DNA from: Pectobacterium aquaticum
Lineage (GTDB): Bacteria; Pseudomonadota; Gammaproteobacteria; Enterobacterales; Enterobacteriaceae
DNA: 64,000 nucleotides
NCBI RefSeq assembly: GCF_003382565.3
Contig: NZ_CP086253.1
Coordinates: 310,001 to 374,000, forward strand
Direction of reading: 5' to 3'
Under the pieces are notes generated by a model. The model saw nothing but the letters and a program-made list of their open reading frames with translations. It had not been told where the DNA came from and did no database searches. Shown piece by piece: positions 53,353 through 62,303 of the stretch (position 1 is the first letter of the stretch; each line of letters starts with the position of its first letter). A program made the position numbers and the translations under genes.

Positions 53353-54645
53353 TTAACCCGTATGGACGCCAAAGAGCTTAGGCAGCCAGAGCGAGATGGC
53401 CGGAATATAGGTGACCAGCATCAGCACAAAGAAGAGCCCGCAGTAGAAGGGCAGCATCGCTTTAACGACCTGTTCTATTTTCTGCTTACTGACTGCACTG
53501 GCGACGAATAATACTGAGCCAACTGGCGGTGTGATTAGGCCAACGCCCAAATTCACCATCATGATCATACCGAAGTGAACAGGGTCAATGCCGAGTGATA
53601 CCGCTACCGGTAAAAGTACTGGAGTGAGGATTAAGATTAACGGCGCCATGTCCATCAGCGTGCCAAGTATCAGCAGCATGATGTTAATGTACATCAGGAT
53701 GACGTACTTGTTATCCGAAATGGAGGTGAAAAACGCGGTAATGCGGCTCGGTAGCTGCATGTAAGTCATAACGGCCCCGAATGCGGCGGCAAAACCGATC
53801 AGGATCATCACGATCGTAACGGTTTTAACTGTGCGGTACATTAGCGTAGGCAGTTCAGACCACTTATAGTCCTTGTAGATAAACATGGTCACGAAGAAGG
53901 ACCACAGACAGGCGATGGCTGCTGACTCGGTTGCGGTAAAAATGCCTGACAGAATTCCGCCCATAATGATGACAACCGTCATCAAGCCCCACAGGGTATC
54001 AACAAAGATTTTCAGCGCTTCACGAAAGGGAACCACTTCGCCTTTTGGATAACCCCGTTTATGCGCAAAACCTACACACATGACCATGAGTGTTAAACCC
54101 AGTAGAATACCCGGTAGAATGCCTGCGATAAATAAAGCAGCGATAGACACTGAACCGCCAGCAGCCAGTGAATAAATAACGGAGTTATGGCTGGGAGGGA
54201 TCAATATTGCCTGAACGGAACCGCTGGCAGTAACGGCGGCAGCGAAATCACGTGGGTAGCCTTTTTTCTCCATCTCAGGGATCATCACTGAACCAATCGA
54301 GGCTGTATCTGCTACCGAAGAACCGGATATGGCACCGAAAAACGTGGAAGCGACAATATTAACCAGCGACAGGCCGCCGCGAATAAAGCCAACGAAGATA
54401 TAGGCAAAATTAACCAGACGGCGGGCGATGCCGCCTTCGGCCATAATGGCTCCAGCCAGAATAAAGAACGGGATAGCCAGTAATGAGAACTTATTGACTC
54501 CACTGGTGATTTGAATCATCACCGCTTCCAGCGGAATGTCGATCCAAAAGGCACCGATAATGGCACTCAAGCCAACGGAATAGGCGACGGGCACACCAAC
54601 GGCGAGCAATATCGCTAATGATGCAAGTAAAACAAAGGCATCCAT
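53353..54645 (-). CDS. TRAP transporter large permease (DctM family)
   Basis: 430 aa with about 12 hydrophobic segments. Family blocks: GVPVAYSVGLSA, IPFFILAGAIMAEGG, FFGAISGSSVADTASIGSVMIPEM, SGSVQAILIPPSH and PPVGSVLFVASAVS. It is the transport subunit of a Na+-coupled tripartite ATP-independent periplasmic transporter. GGAG precedes ATG 54645. It lies 15 bp downstream of the small permease gene and ends the operon. Confidence 0.95.
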   Translation of the reverse strand: MDAFVLLASLAILLAVGVPVAYSVGLSAIIGAFWIDIPLEAVMIQITSGVNKFSLLAIPFFILAGAIMAEGGIARRLVNFAYIFVGFIRGGLSLVNIVASTFFGAISGSSVADTASIGSVMIPEMEKKGYPRDFAAAVTASGSVQAILIPPSHNSVIYSLAAGGSVSIAALFIAGILPGILLGLTLMVMCVGFAHKRGYPKGEVVPFREALKIFVDTLWGLMTVVIIMGGILSGIFTATESAAIACLWSFFVTMFIYKDYKWSELPTLMYRTVKTVTIVMILIGFAAAFGAVMTYMQLPSRITAFFTSISDNKYVILMYINIMLLILGTLMDMAPLILILTPVLLPVAVSLGIDPVHFGMIMMVNLGVGLITPPVGSVLFVASAVSKQKIEQVVKAMLPFYCGLFFVLMLVTYIPAISLWLPKLFGVHTG

Positions 54646-54660
54646 AATACTCGCTCCAGA

Positions 54661-55167
54661 TTAGGCATTGCCCATTATGACCACAGGGCGTTTATCCTGT
54701 GGGCCAAAGCAAATGCGTTCGATGATGAATAAAAAAGTGATAAATGAACCGATCGGAAGAGGTAAATAAGTTTGCCCAGCACTTAATAACGGAAATTCGG
54801 CAACCTGTTGTTCCCAAAGTTCAAGGCAAAGCTGAATGCCGTAATAAAGAATAAATAGTGTAATTAACATCATTAAAAGATCGGCTAGAAAAGCACAGCC
54901 TTTTTTCATCGTTTCTGGTAAACGATCGGTTAACATCGTGACAGCAATATGCGTACAGGCTCGGTAACTGACGGCAGCACCAACAAAGGTGAACGTCACC
55001 ATACAAAGAATTGATATGGGTTCTGGCCAGGATATCCCCTCATTCATGATGTAACGAGAGAATATGCCTATTGGAATAATTATAGTCATGATGAGTAAAG
55101 CAAGGCCAGATACCCACATAGCAATTTTATAGAGGATATCCATGGCTAAAATATATTTATTTGCCAT
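54661..55167 (-). CDS. TRAP transporter small permease (DctQ family)
   Basis: 168 aa, four predicted transmembrane helices. The signature is SRYIMNEGISWPEPISILCMVTFTF (the family's ExS/RYxF...W-E block, about 33-57) and AVSYRACTHIAVTML. It pairs with the large permease. Start ATG 55167 has AGGT upstream. It is separated from the binding-protein gene by 63 bp holding a hairpin. Confidence 0.93.
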   Translation of the reverse strand: MANKYILAMDILYKIAMWVSGLALLIMTIIIPIGIFSRYIMNEGISWPEPISILCMVTFTFVGAAVSYRACTHIAVTMLTDRLPETMKKGCAFLADLLMMLITLFILYYGIQLCLELWEQQVAEFPLLSAGQTYLPLPIGSFITFLFIIERICFGPQDKRPVVIMGNA

Positions 55168-55192
55168 CTTATTTACCTGATGAAGATAAGAA

Positions 55193-55218
55193 CGGGTAAA
55201 TGCATCGTGATTTACCCG
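55193..55218 (-). promoter_or_regulatory. Intercistronic hairpin between binding protein and permease genes
   Basis: Stem CGGGTAAA/TTTACCCG (55193-55200 with 55211-55218) between the dctP-type and dctQ-type genes, without a following T-run. It probably stabilises the binding-protein mRNA or lowers expression of the permeases, giving excess binding protein. Confidence 0.6.
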
Positions 55219-55230
55219 TATTTTTAGCGG

Positions 55231-56208
55231 TTATTTCACGTCGGCGACGGCTTTAATCAGATCCTGATATTTGGCACCAAACTGATCGCGTACGGGCTGA
55301 GTGGCTTTGAAATAATACTCGGTATCAATGTCATGGAATTGAACGCCGCCGGCTTTCATTTTATCCAGAGATTGTTGCGTATATTCCTTCCACAGTACAC
55401 GCTGTTCCTGCTGCGCTTCTTTCGCCAGCTTCAGGATAAGATCCTGATCTTCTTTGGAGAGCTTGTCCCATTTGGCTTTGGAATACAGGAACAGCTCAGG
55501 AATAATGAAGTGACGGCTCCAGGTATAATTTTTCGCTACTGGCAGGTAGTTGTGTGCGACAAACGTTGGTGGGTTATTTTCGGTGCCGTCAATCACGCCG
55601 GTTTGCATGCCGCTGAAGACTTCACTGACGCCCATGGCGATTGAGTTAGCCCCCATCGCTTTGAGTGTGGCCAGCGCAACTGGGCTACCCTGTACGCGAA
55701 TTTTCATGCCTTTGAGGTCTTCTGGTTTCACCACCGGATCTTTGGTGATTAAGTTACGCGTTCCCGCGTCCATCCAGCCCAGGAAAACCAATTTTGATTT
55801 ACTGCTCTGGGTAATCTTGTCACCAATTTCCTGTCCGATTTGGCCATCCAGCACTTTATGCAGATGATCTTCATCACGGAAAATATAGGGCAGTGTGAAG
55901 ACTTCTATTTCCGGTAAAATCGCCGCAACAGGCGTCATTGATACGCGAATAATATCAATGGCACCGAGCTGCGCCTGCTCAATCATTTGTTTCTCATCAC
56001 CCAATACTCCGCCGGGGAAGGTTTTAATTTCCAGTCTGCCATTTGTGGCAGCTTTTAATTTCTCTCCCATTTTCTGAACGGCGACGACATTCGGATAACC
56101 TTCAGGGTGGACATCAGAGGCTTTAATTTGTTGTGCCTGAATCGCGTGGCTCATCAGGAGTGCAGTAGAACCCAGACAAACGCCGATCAATGTTTTCGAC
56201 AGCTTCAT
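55231..56208 (-). CDS. TRAP transporter periplasmic substrate-binding protein (DctP family)
   Basis: 325 aa. Signal peptide of 25 residues (ending IQA). DctP-family hallmarks: HPEGYPNVVAVQKMGEKL, GAIDIIRVSM, Arg151 in AGTRNL, Arg171 in LKGMKIRVQG (the carboxylate-clamping arginine) and VIDGTENNPPTF with Asn211. The HPEGYP and DGTENNPP style resembles TRAP proteins that bind hexuronates (glucuronate/galacturonate); this is inference from recall, not a proof. A KdgR-like operator upstream supports a link with pectin breakdown products. GGAG precedes ATG 56208. Confidence 0.93.
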   Translation of the reverse strand: MKLSKTLIGVCLGSTALLMSHAIQAQQIKASDVHPEGYPNVVAVQKMGEKLKAATNGRLEIKTFPGGVLGDEKQMIEQAQLGAIDIIRVSMTPVAAILPEIEVFTLPYIFRDEDHLHKVLDGQIGQEIGDKITQSSKSKLVFLGWMDAGTRNLITKDPVVKPEDLKGMKIRVQGSPVALATLKAMGANSIAMGVSEVFSGMQTGVIDGTENNPPTFVAHNYLPVAKNYTWSRHFIIPELFLYSKAKWDKLSKEDQDLILKLAKEAQQEQRVLWKEYTQQSLDKMKAGGVQFHDIDTEYYFKATQPVRDQFGAKYQDLIKAVADVK

Positions 56209-56394
56209 TGAATTATCTCCAGAGGTGGGGTGATATTATCGATAATCAAATAGTGATTTAAAAATATAAACCCATGAAAAATAGAGTAATGAGCAGCGGG
56301 TTTAATGATGAGAACACGGAAATCTATTACGTATTATTGTGGCACACGTCAGCATTCTCTGCGAGTTAAGCTAACCTATTATACAACTTCGTAG

Positions 56395-56410
56395 AATGAC
56401 TCGCGTCACA
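56395..56410. promoter_or_regulatory. CRP-like site of the TRAP operon
   Basis: AATGA CTCGCG TCACA: a perfect right half-site and three of five positions in the left half, with 6-bp spacing. It lies about 15 bp from the KdgR-like box, the common pairing in pectin-catabolism promoters of soft-rot bacteria. Confidence 0.45.
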
Positions 56411-56424
56411 AAAGAAAAAGCTAA

Positions 56425-56443
56425 TATGAAATACTGTTTTATA
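56425..56443. promoter_or_regulatory. KdgR-like operator
   Basis: TATGAAATACTGTTTTATA is near-palindromic and fits the KdgR consensus AATRAAAYRNYRTTTYATT in its core (TGAAAyAnTGTTTyAT), differing at both ends. KdgR represses pectinase and pectin-uptake genes and is released by KDG. It is about 217 bp before the binding-protein start. Confidence 0.6.
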
Positions 56444-56760
56444 TGGACTTAATTCCTATTTGACTTATAGGAGTATACGTAAATTGTTGTTTTTGTTTTC
56501 TTTATTATGCGCTTGTGTATCTGTTTATTTCAGTAAACTTATCGCCAGTCATCATGAAATGGTGTGATAACTTAATGTTGATCACAAAAAGCCGATCGTA
56601 AAAATCTTTGCTATCACACCGTGTTTTAGGGGGATCTCCCGCCGGATATATTCCTGAATGCTCTTCTTCTTGTCGTTCTTATGCTTTTCCTGCTGATGTG
56701 CGAGCAATACCCTCTGAAATCCTGTCAAAACGCAAGGAAAGTGTGTTATCTGGTGTAAAT

Positions 56761-56779
56761 AATAATGAGAACGACTATC
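56761..56779. promoter_or_regulatory. Fur-like box upstream of exbB
   Basis: AATAATGAGAACGACTATC matches the 19-bp Fur consensus at 14 positions. It lies at the expected distance before exbB-exbD, genes that are iron-repressed in most relatives. Confidence 0.6.
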
Positions 56780-56896
56780 AATTCGTTCAGGGTTTGGTAT
56801 CATTTCAGGCTGCGTTATTGCGGCATTATACCTGCGGGTATGTGCAGGTATTGTACAGAACAGATGATTGTACAGAACGAACGGTGGAGGCACAGC

Positions 56897-57907
56897 GTGA
56901 AGACGGCTGTCAGTAATACAACTCAACAGGTGTTATCAACCTGGCAAAAAAAACGTGGCGCGTTCAGCGCATTTTCCCGTAGCGTGCTGGTTATCCTGCT
57001 GTGTACGGCAGGACTAAGTGGAAATGCGTTTGCGGCTCCGGCAACGGCACCGTTATCGACAGAGAATGCAGCACCAGCCGTTCAACCTGCTGCTGCGTCC
57101 CCTTCTGCTCCTGTGACGACCAACGCACAGGCTCCGGCATCAGCACTTGCGCTGCCTGCTAGTGCGGCACCGGGCACCAATAACCTGATGAAAACCGATT
57201 TGTCCGTCTGGGGTATGTACCAGCACGCCGATGTCGTGGTGAAGACGGTGATGATCGGTTTGCTGCTGGCCTCAGTGATTACCTGGGCGATCTTCTTCAG
57301 TAAAAGCGTTGAGATGGCTGGCGCGAAACGCCGCCTGCGCCGTGAGTATCTGGCGTTGGAAGAGGCGAAAACACTGGACGACGCGCTGGAAACCGCGGAC
57401 GCGTTCAAAGCTGGCAGCGTCGCACAGCAACTGCTGGTTGAGGCTCAGAACGAACTGGAGCTTTCCGCACGTTCTGATGACAACAACGGAATTAAAGAGC
57501 GCACCGCGTTTCGTCTGGAACGTCGCGTGGCGGCTACAGGGCGTTACATGGGGCGCGGTAACGGCTATCTGGCGACGGTCGGCGCGGTTGCCCCGTTCGT
57601 GGGGCTGTTCGGTACGGTATGGGGCATCATGAACAGCTTCATCGGTATCGCACAGACGCAAACCACCAATCTGGCGGTAGTGGCGCCGGGGATCGCAGAA
57701 GCTCTGCTGGCAACGGCGATCGGTCTGGTTGCTGCGATTCCTGCGGTGGTCATCTATAACGTCTTTGCTCGCTCGATTGCTGGCTACAAAGCGATGGTCG
57801 GCGATGTGGCTGCACAAGTGCTGCTGCTGCAAAGTCGCGATCTCGACGTGGCTGCCAGCAACGATAACCGAGCGTCTTCAGTTACGCATAAACTGCGGGT
57901 GGGCTAA
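56897..57907 (+). CDS. exbB: TonB-system energizer ExbB (long form)
   Basis: 336 aa from the GTG at 56897, chosen because GGAGG lies 6 bp upstream; ATG codons further up lack a ribosome site. It is longer than E. coli ExbB (244 aa): a signal-peptide-like helix ending AFAA and an Ala/Pro-rich periplasmic spacer (about 48-95) precede the MotA/TolQ/ExbB core. The core has three membrane helices, with VGAVAPFVGLFGTVWGIMNSF and ALLATAIGLVAAIPAVVIYN. This is the Pseudomonas-type ExbB. With ExbD it uses the proton gradient to drive TonB. It is 3 bp ahead of exbD. Confidence 0.93.
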   Translation: MKTAVSNTTQQVLSTWQKKRGAFSAFSRSVLVILLCTAGLSGNAFAAPATAPLSTENAAPAVQPAAASPSAPVTTNAQAPASALALPASAAPGTNNLMKTDLSVWGMYQHADVVVKTVMIGLLLASVITWAIFFSKSVEMAGAKRRLRREYLALEEAKTLDDALETADAFKAGSVAQQLLVEAQNELELSARSDDNNGIKERTAFRLERRVAATGRYMGRGNGYLATVGAVAPFVGLFGTVWGIMNSFIGIAQTQTTNLAVVAPGIAEALLATAIGLVAAIPAVVIYNVFARSIAGYKAMVGDVAAQVLLLQSRDLDVAASNDNRASSVTHKLRVG

Positions 57908-57910
57908 GTC

Positions 57911-58336
57911 ATGGCGATGCATTTGAAGGAGGACGTGAGTGATGACGGTGAAATGCATGACATTAACGTCACGCCGTTCATTGACGTCATGCTGGTTCTG
58001 CTGATTATCTTCATGGTGGCTGCGCCGTTGGCGACGGTCGACATTCGTGTCGATCTGCCTGCTTCATCGGCAGCACCCCAGCCGCGACCGGAAAAACCGC
58101 TCTATCTTACGGTAAAAGCGGATAAGCAAATGTTCCTGGGGGAAGAAGTGGTTAGCGAGCCGTCGCTGGCGCAGGTGCTGGATGCGAAAACCAGTGCTAA
58201 CAAAGAAACGACCATCTTCTTTCAGGCGGATAAAAGCGTCGATTATGAAACCATCATGAGCGTAATGGATTCACTGCGTAAAGCGGGCTACCTCAAGGTC
58301 GGCCTGGTCGGTGCGGAAACCGCTGCCGCTAAATAA
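57911..58336 (+). CDS. exbD: TonB-system energizer ExbD
   Basis: 141 aa, the E. coli size. One membrane helix (about 23-42) carries the proton-path aspartate Asp25 in NVTPFIDVMLVLLIIFM. The periplasmic domain ends with KVGLVGAE. It forms the ExbB5-ExbD2 motor. It is the last gene of the exbBD operon, with a strong terminator 22 bp after the stop. Confidence 0.97.
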   Translation: MAMHLKEDVSDDGEMHDINVTPFIDVMLVLLIIFMVAAPLATVDIRVDLPASSAAPQPRPEKPLYLTVKADKQMFLGEEVVSEPSLAQVLDAKTSANKETTIFFQADKSVDYETIMSVMDSLRKAGYLKVGLVGAETAAAK

Positions 58337-58358
58337 CGGCAGCGGGTTGTGTTTCAAG

Positions 58359-58399
58359 AAGGAATGCGGGGTGAACGTTCAAACCGCGTTCCTTTTTTT
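58359..58399 (+). terminator. exbBD terminator
   Basis: An 11-bp stem with one G-T pair (58359-58369 with 58384-58394), then seven T. It ends the plus-strand exbBD transcript before the convergent scrR. Confidence 0.92.
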
Positions 58400-58438
58400 A
58401 CGTCTGTAGGTTTACGTCTAGATGATTTGGGCGTTAGC

Positions 58439-59458
58439 CTACGCTCGCGAATCAGGATGACGCCAGTGAATACGCGTCGGGATATAGCGTCGATCTTCTT
58501 CAAGCGGCTGTTGTGCAATCAGGCTGGTCACCATCTCAAAGCTGTTGCGCGCCAGATTTTCACAATCCTGTGCCACGGTATCGATCTTCAGCGGTAAGCA
58601 ATCAAACAGATAGTGATCGTCAAAGCAGCACAGCCGTATGCCGCTTTCCATCAGGTTATGCTGGTTCATATAGCGTAGGACACCTTCCATCAGGCCACAG
58701 GCGGCAACAAACAGCGCTTTGGGTGGACGACCCAGCGTTGCACACAGCTGAGCAAACATTTCATAACCCGCGCTGGGGTGGTAGCTGCCGTGAATAATCC
58801 ACTCCGGCTTGCAGTCGATGCCCGCGCGCGTCAGGCCAAGCTGGAAGCCTTCCAGACGGTGGCGAGTTGGGGAGATTCGCGGCTGGCCGCCAAGGAAATA
58901 GAATTCATCACGATGCTGACGGGCGATACGCTCGACCATTTCCGCCGTGGATTCTACCGCTTCGGAAATCACCATTGGCAGCGTGGAATCACCAATCACT
59001 CGGTCAAACTGTATGACGGGCAACTGCTGATTAATTTTCTGATATTCGACATCGCTTAACAGGCTGGAAGCGACAATCAGGCCATCGACCTGACGCTGTA
59101 CCAGACTGTTGACCGCCATCATCTCTTGGCTGGCGTTTTCGTCGGTGCAGGCAATCAGCAACTGTAGCCCCGCTTCACGGCACAGCATTTCCAACTCGCG
59201 CGAAATCACGGCAAAGCCGTAGTTGGTCATTTCTGGCACCACCAGCCCCAGCGTGTTGCTGCGTGAGGAACGCAGCGAACGGGCGTGAATACTGGGCTGA
59301 TAACGTTGTTCATGCGCGACGGCTAAAATGCGGTCGCGGGTTTCATCAGAAACGCGAAACTCTTTGCTGCGCCCGTTAAGTACCAGACTGGCGGTAGATT
59401 TTGATACACCAGCCAGCGCGGCGATATCACTGATTGTTATGCGTTTAGTCGGTTTCAC
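58439..59458 (-). CDS. scrR: Sucrose operon repressor ScrR (LacI family)
   Basis: 339 aa from a GTG start. The N-terminal helix-turn-helix is ITISDIAALAGVSKSTASLV (about 7-26), followed by the LacI hinge and a periplasmic-binding-protein-like domain. The sequence (SLVLNGRSKEFRVSDETR; YHPSAGYEMFAQLC) matches plasmid pUR400 ScrR closely. It represses scrYAB and is induced by fructose or fructose-1-phosphate. It lies 30 bp downstream of scrB in the same orientation, so it may be co-transcribed. Confidence 0.95.
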   Translation of the reverse strand: MKPTKRITISDIAALAGVSKSTASLVLNGRSKEFRVSDETRDRILAVAHEQRYQPSIHARSLRSSRSNTLGLVVPEMTNYGFAVISRELEMLCREAGLQLLIACTDENASQEMMAVNSLVQRQVDGLIVASSLLSDVEYQKINQQLPVIQFDRVIGDSTLPMVISEAVESTAEMVERIARQHRDEFYFLGGQPRISPTRHRLEGFQLGLTRAGIDCKPEWIIHGSYHPSAGYEMFAQLCATLGRPPKALFVAACGLMEGVLRYMNQHNLMESGIRLCCFDDHYLFDCLPLKIDTVAQDCENLARNSFEMVTSLIAQQPLEEDRRYIPTRIHWRHPDSRA

Positions 59459-59488
59459 CGCGAGGTCTGCTATCAGAAAAAAGGGACG

Positions 59489-60898
59489 TTATTCTATCAC
59501 GCATGGCGCTAACAGCCAGTGCTGTAGCGTTAATTGCCCCGAGCCGCTGAACGTCATGATCGCCTCGCTTTCCGGGAAATAGCGTGCAGACATCACGGTT
59601 TCACCGTCGTTGATAAAAATTTCAACGCTGGAGCAATCGCACAAGATCTGCAATTGGTTCAGAACGCCGCGCCAGTAACGATGCTCGGGCTCGCCTGTAC
59701 GACGGTTACGTCGGCTTAGCGTGACGCGTTCACCGTCCCAACAGAGAACCAACTGGGAAGTGAGGCTGAGCTGGAATTCTCCCTGCACGGTGATGAGAAT
59801 TTCTGCGCTGCTAGCGTCTAGCGGAGACGCGTAGTCTGCGGCGCCCTGCCAGGCGCAATGCTGTCTGCGCAGCAATTGCAACTCGCGCGCAGGACGTTGA
59901 TAAACGCGATCGTCATGCAGCGTGAGCTCACGCGGACAGGTCATGGTATGGAGCCAGCCATGTTCGATTGTCGGTTCAAAAAATTCATTGTCGTCAGGAA
60001 TCGACATCCAACCGAACAGCAGGCGTCGCCCGTCTTCACTCAGCGTGGTTTGTGGCGCATAAAACTCGAAGCCGAGATCCAGTTCGTGGAAATCCTGATG
60101 CGGGTAAGCGCCGTTTTCGTAATTGAGTGAGCCGATGAAATAGCCAGCCTGAAAGGTATTCAGGTAGCGTTCCTCTTCGGCGGGAACGCCCTGTGGACAG
60201 CAAATCAGTATGTCTTTGCCATCCAACGGGAACAGATCTGGGCATTCCCACATATAGCCAAAATCACCGAGCCCGCCCAAACGGGAACCGGCGATCTCGC
60301 CGATCTTTTCCCACGCCAGCAGATCGGCAGAACGATAGAGCAGCACTTTACCTTGTCGATCGAGATCCTGTGCACCGAGCACCATGTACCAGTGGTCGTC
60401 ATGACGCCACACTTTGGGATCGCGAACGTGGCCGGTGTAGCCGTCGGGGAGCGTCAGAACCGCGCCCAGCTTGTCATATTCACCGTTAGGGTTCTCACGG
60501 GCGAGGCACTGAAACGCGGTACGTGAACCGTCATCATATTTGACGTTACCGGTGTAAATCAGCGTGATCGCGCCCTGATCCACCACGGCAGAACCGGAGT
60601 AGCAGCCGTGGCTTTCATAGCTTTCGCTCGGTACCAGCGCGACGGGTTCATGCGTCCAGTTCACCAGATCGGCGGAACTCCAGTGCCCCCAAAATTTCGC
60701 TCCGTGGGCACAGGCTAAAGGATTCCACTGATAAAACAGATGGTAACGCCCATTGTGATGAATAAATCCATTCGGATCGTTGAGCAGACCAACGTTCGGA
60801 GACAGATGCCATTCCGGGCGATACGGATCTTCCTGTTTCCGTGAATGGCCTGACATCAGGGCCTGCGCCATGCGCTTTAGTAAGTGGACTTCCTTCAT
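59489..60898 (-). CDS. scrB: Sucrose-6-phosphate hydrolase (invertase), GH32
   Basis: 469 aa. The five-blade beta-propeller has the three GH32 acidic motifs: NDPNG with nucleophile Asp41, RDPK with Asp160 and ECPD with Glu218 as acid/base. A C-terminal beta-sandwich follows (about 350-469). It cleaves sucrose-6-phosphate to glucose-6-phosphate and fructose. The start overlaps the scrA stop by one base, giving tight coupling with the transporter. Confidence 0.97.
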   Translation of the reverse strand: MKEVHLLKRMAQALMSGHSRKQEDPYRPEWHLSPNVGLLNDPNGFIHHNGRYHLFYQWNPLACAHGAKFWGHWSSADLVNWTHEPVALVPSESYESHGCYSGSAVVDQGAITLIYTGNVKYDDGSRTAFQCLARENPNGEYDKLGAVLTLPDGYTGHVRDPKVWRHDDHWYMVLGAQDLDRQGKVLLYRSADLLAWEKIGEIAGSRLGGLGDFGYMWECPDLFPLDGKDILICCPQGVPAEEERYLNTFQAGYFIGSLNYENGAYPHQDFHELDLGFEFYAPQTTLSEDGRRLLFGWMSIPDDNEFFEPTIEHGWLHTMTCPRELTLHDDRVYQRPARELQLLRRQHCAWQGAADYASPLDASSAEILITVQGEFQLSLTSQLVLCWDGERVTLSRRNRRTGEPEHRYWRGVLNQLQILCDCSSVEIFINDGETVMSARYFPESEAIMTFSGSGQLTLQHWLLAPCVIE

Positions 60899-62268
60899 TA
60901 TTCGCTATCCGTTTTATATTTCAGCAGTAAGGAAAGGATAAAGGCAGCCCCGAACGCAATTAACATCCCAATCAGGTAGTTAAGCATTGAGCCCCCTTGC
61001 ACAATCGCCAGTCCCGGAAAACCGGTCAGCCCGACGGCCGTCATATTGACGTGATTGAAAACCACCCATGCGCCACCGAGTGCACCGCCTGCCAGCGCCG
61101 CCAGGAACGGTTTAATGAAGCGCAGGTTGATACCAAATATCGCGGCTTCCGTGATGCCTAGCAGACAAGATAGCCCAGCGGGAACGGCAATCGCTCGGGT
61201 TTTGGCATCACGCGTTTTGAAGTATACCGCCAGACACGCGCCGCCCTGCGCCACGTTCGCCATCGCCCAAATCGGCAGCAGGAAGTTGACGCCGATATTC
61301 GGGTTGCCAAGCAGTCCAGCTTCAATGGCATGGAAGCTGTGATGGACGCCAGTGATCACGATAACTGAATAGAGGCCGCCGAACAGTAAACCGGCCAGCC
61401 AGCCAGCGTGAGCAATCAATGTGCTGAGAACCAAAGAAATGCCATCGCCCAGCGCCCGTCCAGCGGGACCGATGAGCAACATGGCGACAAAGCCGGAAAT
61501 GATGACGGTCAAGAACGGTGTGACGATGATATCCAGCGCGTCTGGTACGACTTTACGCAGGCGCTTTTCCACGATGCTCATGAACCAGACGGCCAGCAGG
61601 ACCGGAAACACGGTGCCCTGATAGCCGATCATGGCGATGTCCATGCCGAAGAAATGCATGGTCTGGAAGCCCCCGGCGACGCCCCAAGCGTTGGTCAGCG
61701 CCGGATGGGTCAGGATACCGCCCAGCGTCGCGCCCAGATAAGGGTTGCCGCCGAATTCCCGTGCGGCGGTAAAGCCGATTAGAACAGGCAGGATAATAAA
61801 TGCCGCGGAGCTGAACATATCCAGCATGACGAAGATCGCGCTGCTGGAATCGACCCAGCCGTAGGTCTTGATCATGCCGAGCAGTCCCATCAACAGACCA
61901 GACGCGATAATCGCTGGCATGATGGGGACGAAGATGTTCGACAGCAGGCGCGCCAGACGTTGCAGCGGATTCAGCTTTTTCGCGGCAATCGAGGCGGCTT
62001 CGGATTTGCTCGATTCACTGATGCCTGCCACTTTGATGAACTCGGCATACACCTTGTTGACTAGCCCGGTGCCGAAAATGATCTGCATTTGTCCGGCATT
62101 CTGGAAACAGCCTTTCACGCCGTCAACGTTCTCGATCGCTTTCTTGTCAGCCAAATTGTCGTCATTCAGTACCAGACGCAGACGAGTCGCACAGTGAGCC
62201 GCGCTGGCGATATTCTCTTTCCCGCCGAGAAGGGGGATGAGCGCGGCGGCGGTTTTGTTGATATCCAT
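60898..62268 (-). CDS. scrA: PTS sucrose-specific enzyme IIBC
   Basis: 456 aa from ATG 62268 with GAGGAATAAT upstream; six upstream codons are not part of the protein. EIIB domain (about 1-85) with the phosphorylated Cys26 in AAHCATRLRL; EIIC domain (about 105-456) with about ten membrane segments and the conserved GITEAAIFG. It takes up sucrose and phosphorylates it with a phosphate from enzyme IIA-Glc, since no IIA domain is present here. Separated from scrY by an 80-bp spacer with a strong hairpin. Confidence 0.97.
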   Translation of the reverse strand: MDINKTAAALIPLLGGKENIASAAHCATRLRLVLNDDNLADKKAIENVDGVKGCFQNAGQMQIIFGTGLVNKVYAEFIKVAGISESSKSEAASIAAKKLNPLQRLARLLSNIFVPIMPAIIASGLLMGLLGMIKTYGWVDSSSAIFVMLDMFSSAAFIILPVLIGFTAAREFGGNPYLGATLGGILTHPALTNAWGVAGGFQTMHFFGMDIAMIGYQGTVFPVLLAVWFMSIVEKRLRKVVPDALDIIVTPFLTVIISGFVAMLLIGPAGRALGDGISLVLSTLIAHAGWLAGLLFGGLYSVIVITGVHHSFHAIEAGLLGNPNIGVNFLLPIWAMANVAQGGACLAVYFKTRDAKTRAIAVPAGLSCLLGITEAAIFGINLRFIKPFLAALAGGALGGAWVVFNHVNMTAVGLTGFPGLAIVQGGSMLNYLIGMLIAFGAAFILSLLLKYKTDSE

Positions 62269-62303
62269 ATTATTCCTCTTGTTCAATCGGATATGCAGTT
62301 TCT

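Larger units (their letters stand above)
56209..56896. promoter_or_regulatory. TRAP operon-exbB divergent regulatory region
   Basis: 688 bp between divergent genes. Towards the transporter: a TATAAT on the minus strand (56378-56383), a CRP-like site (56395-56410) and a KdgR-like box (56425-56443). Towards exbB: a Fur-like box (56761-56779) about 118 bp before the GTG start. 56460-56560 is strongly AT-rich. A frame continues upstream of the exbB GTG to 56765, but it does not resemble ExbB. Confidence 0.65.

Noticed and set aside
53096..53356. 86-codon plus-strand frame upstream of metC
   Set aside because: Basic, low-complexity product, out of frame with the more protein-like CPFC frame.
53142..53372. 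76-codon minus-strand frame with CCSQQC and CQRC motifs
   Set aside because: It overlaps the terminator hairpin and the dctM 3' end; the cysteines come from the complement of the 53116-53271 frame and hairpins. The plus-strand frame was preferred.
56562..56586. TGTGA..TCACA pair near 56562-56586 as a CRP site
   Set aside because: Half-sites are 14 bp apart instead of 6.
56765..56896. N-terminal extension of exbB
   Set aside because: Sequence upstream of the GTG is unlike ExbB, has no ribosome site, and includes a Fur-like box.
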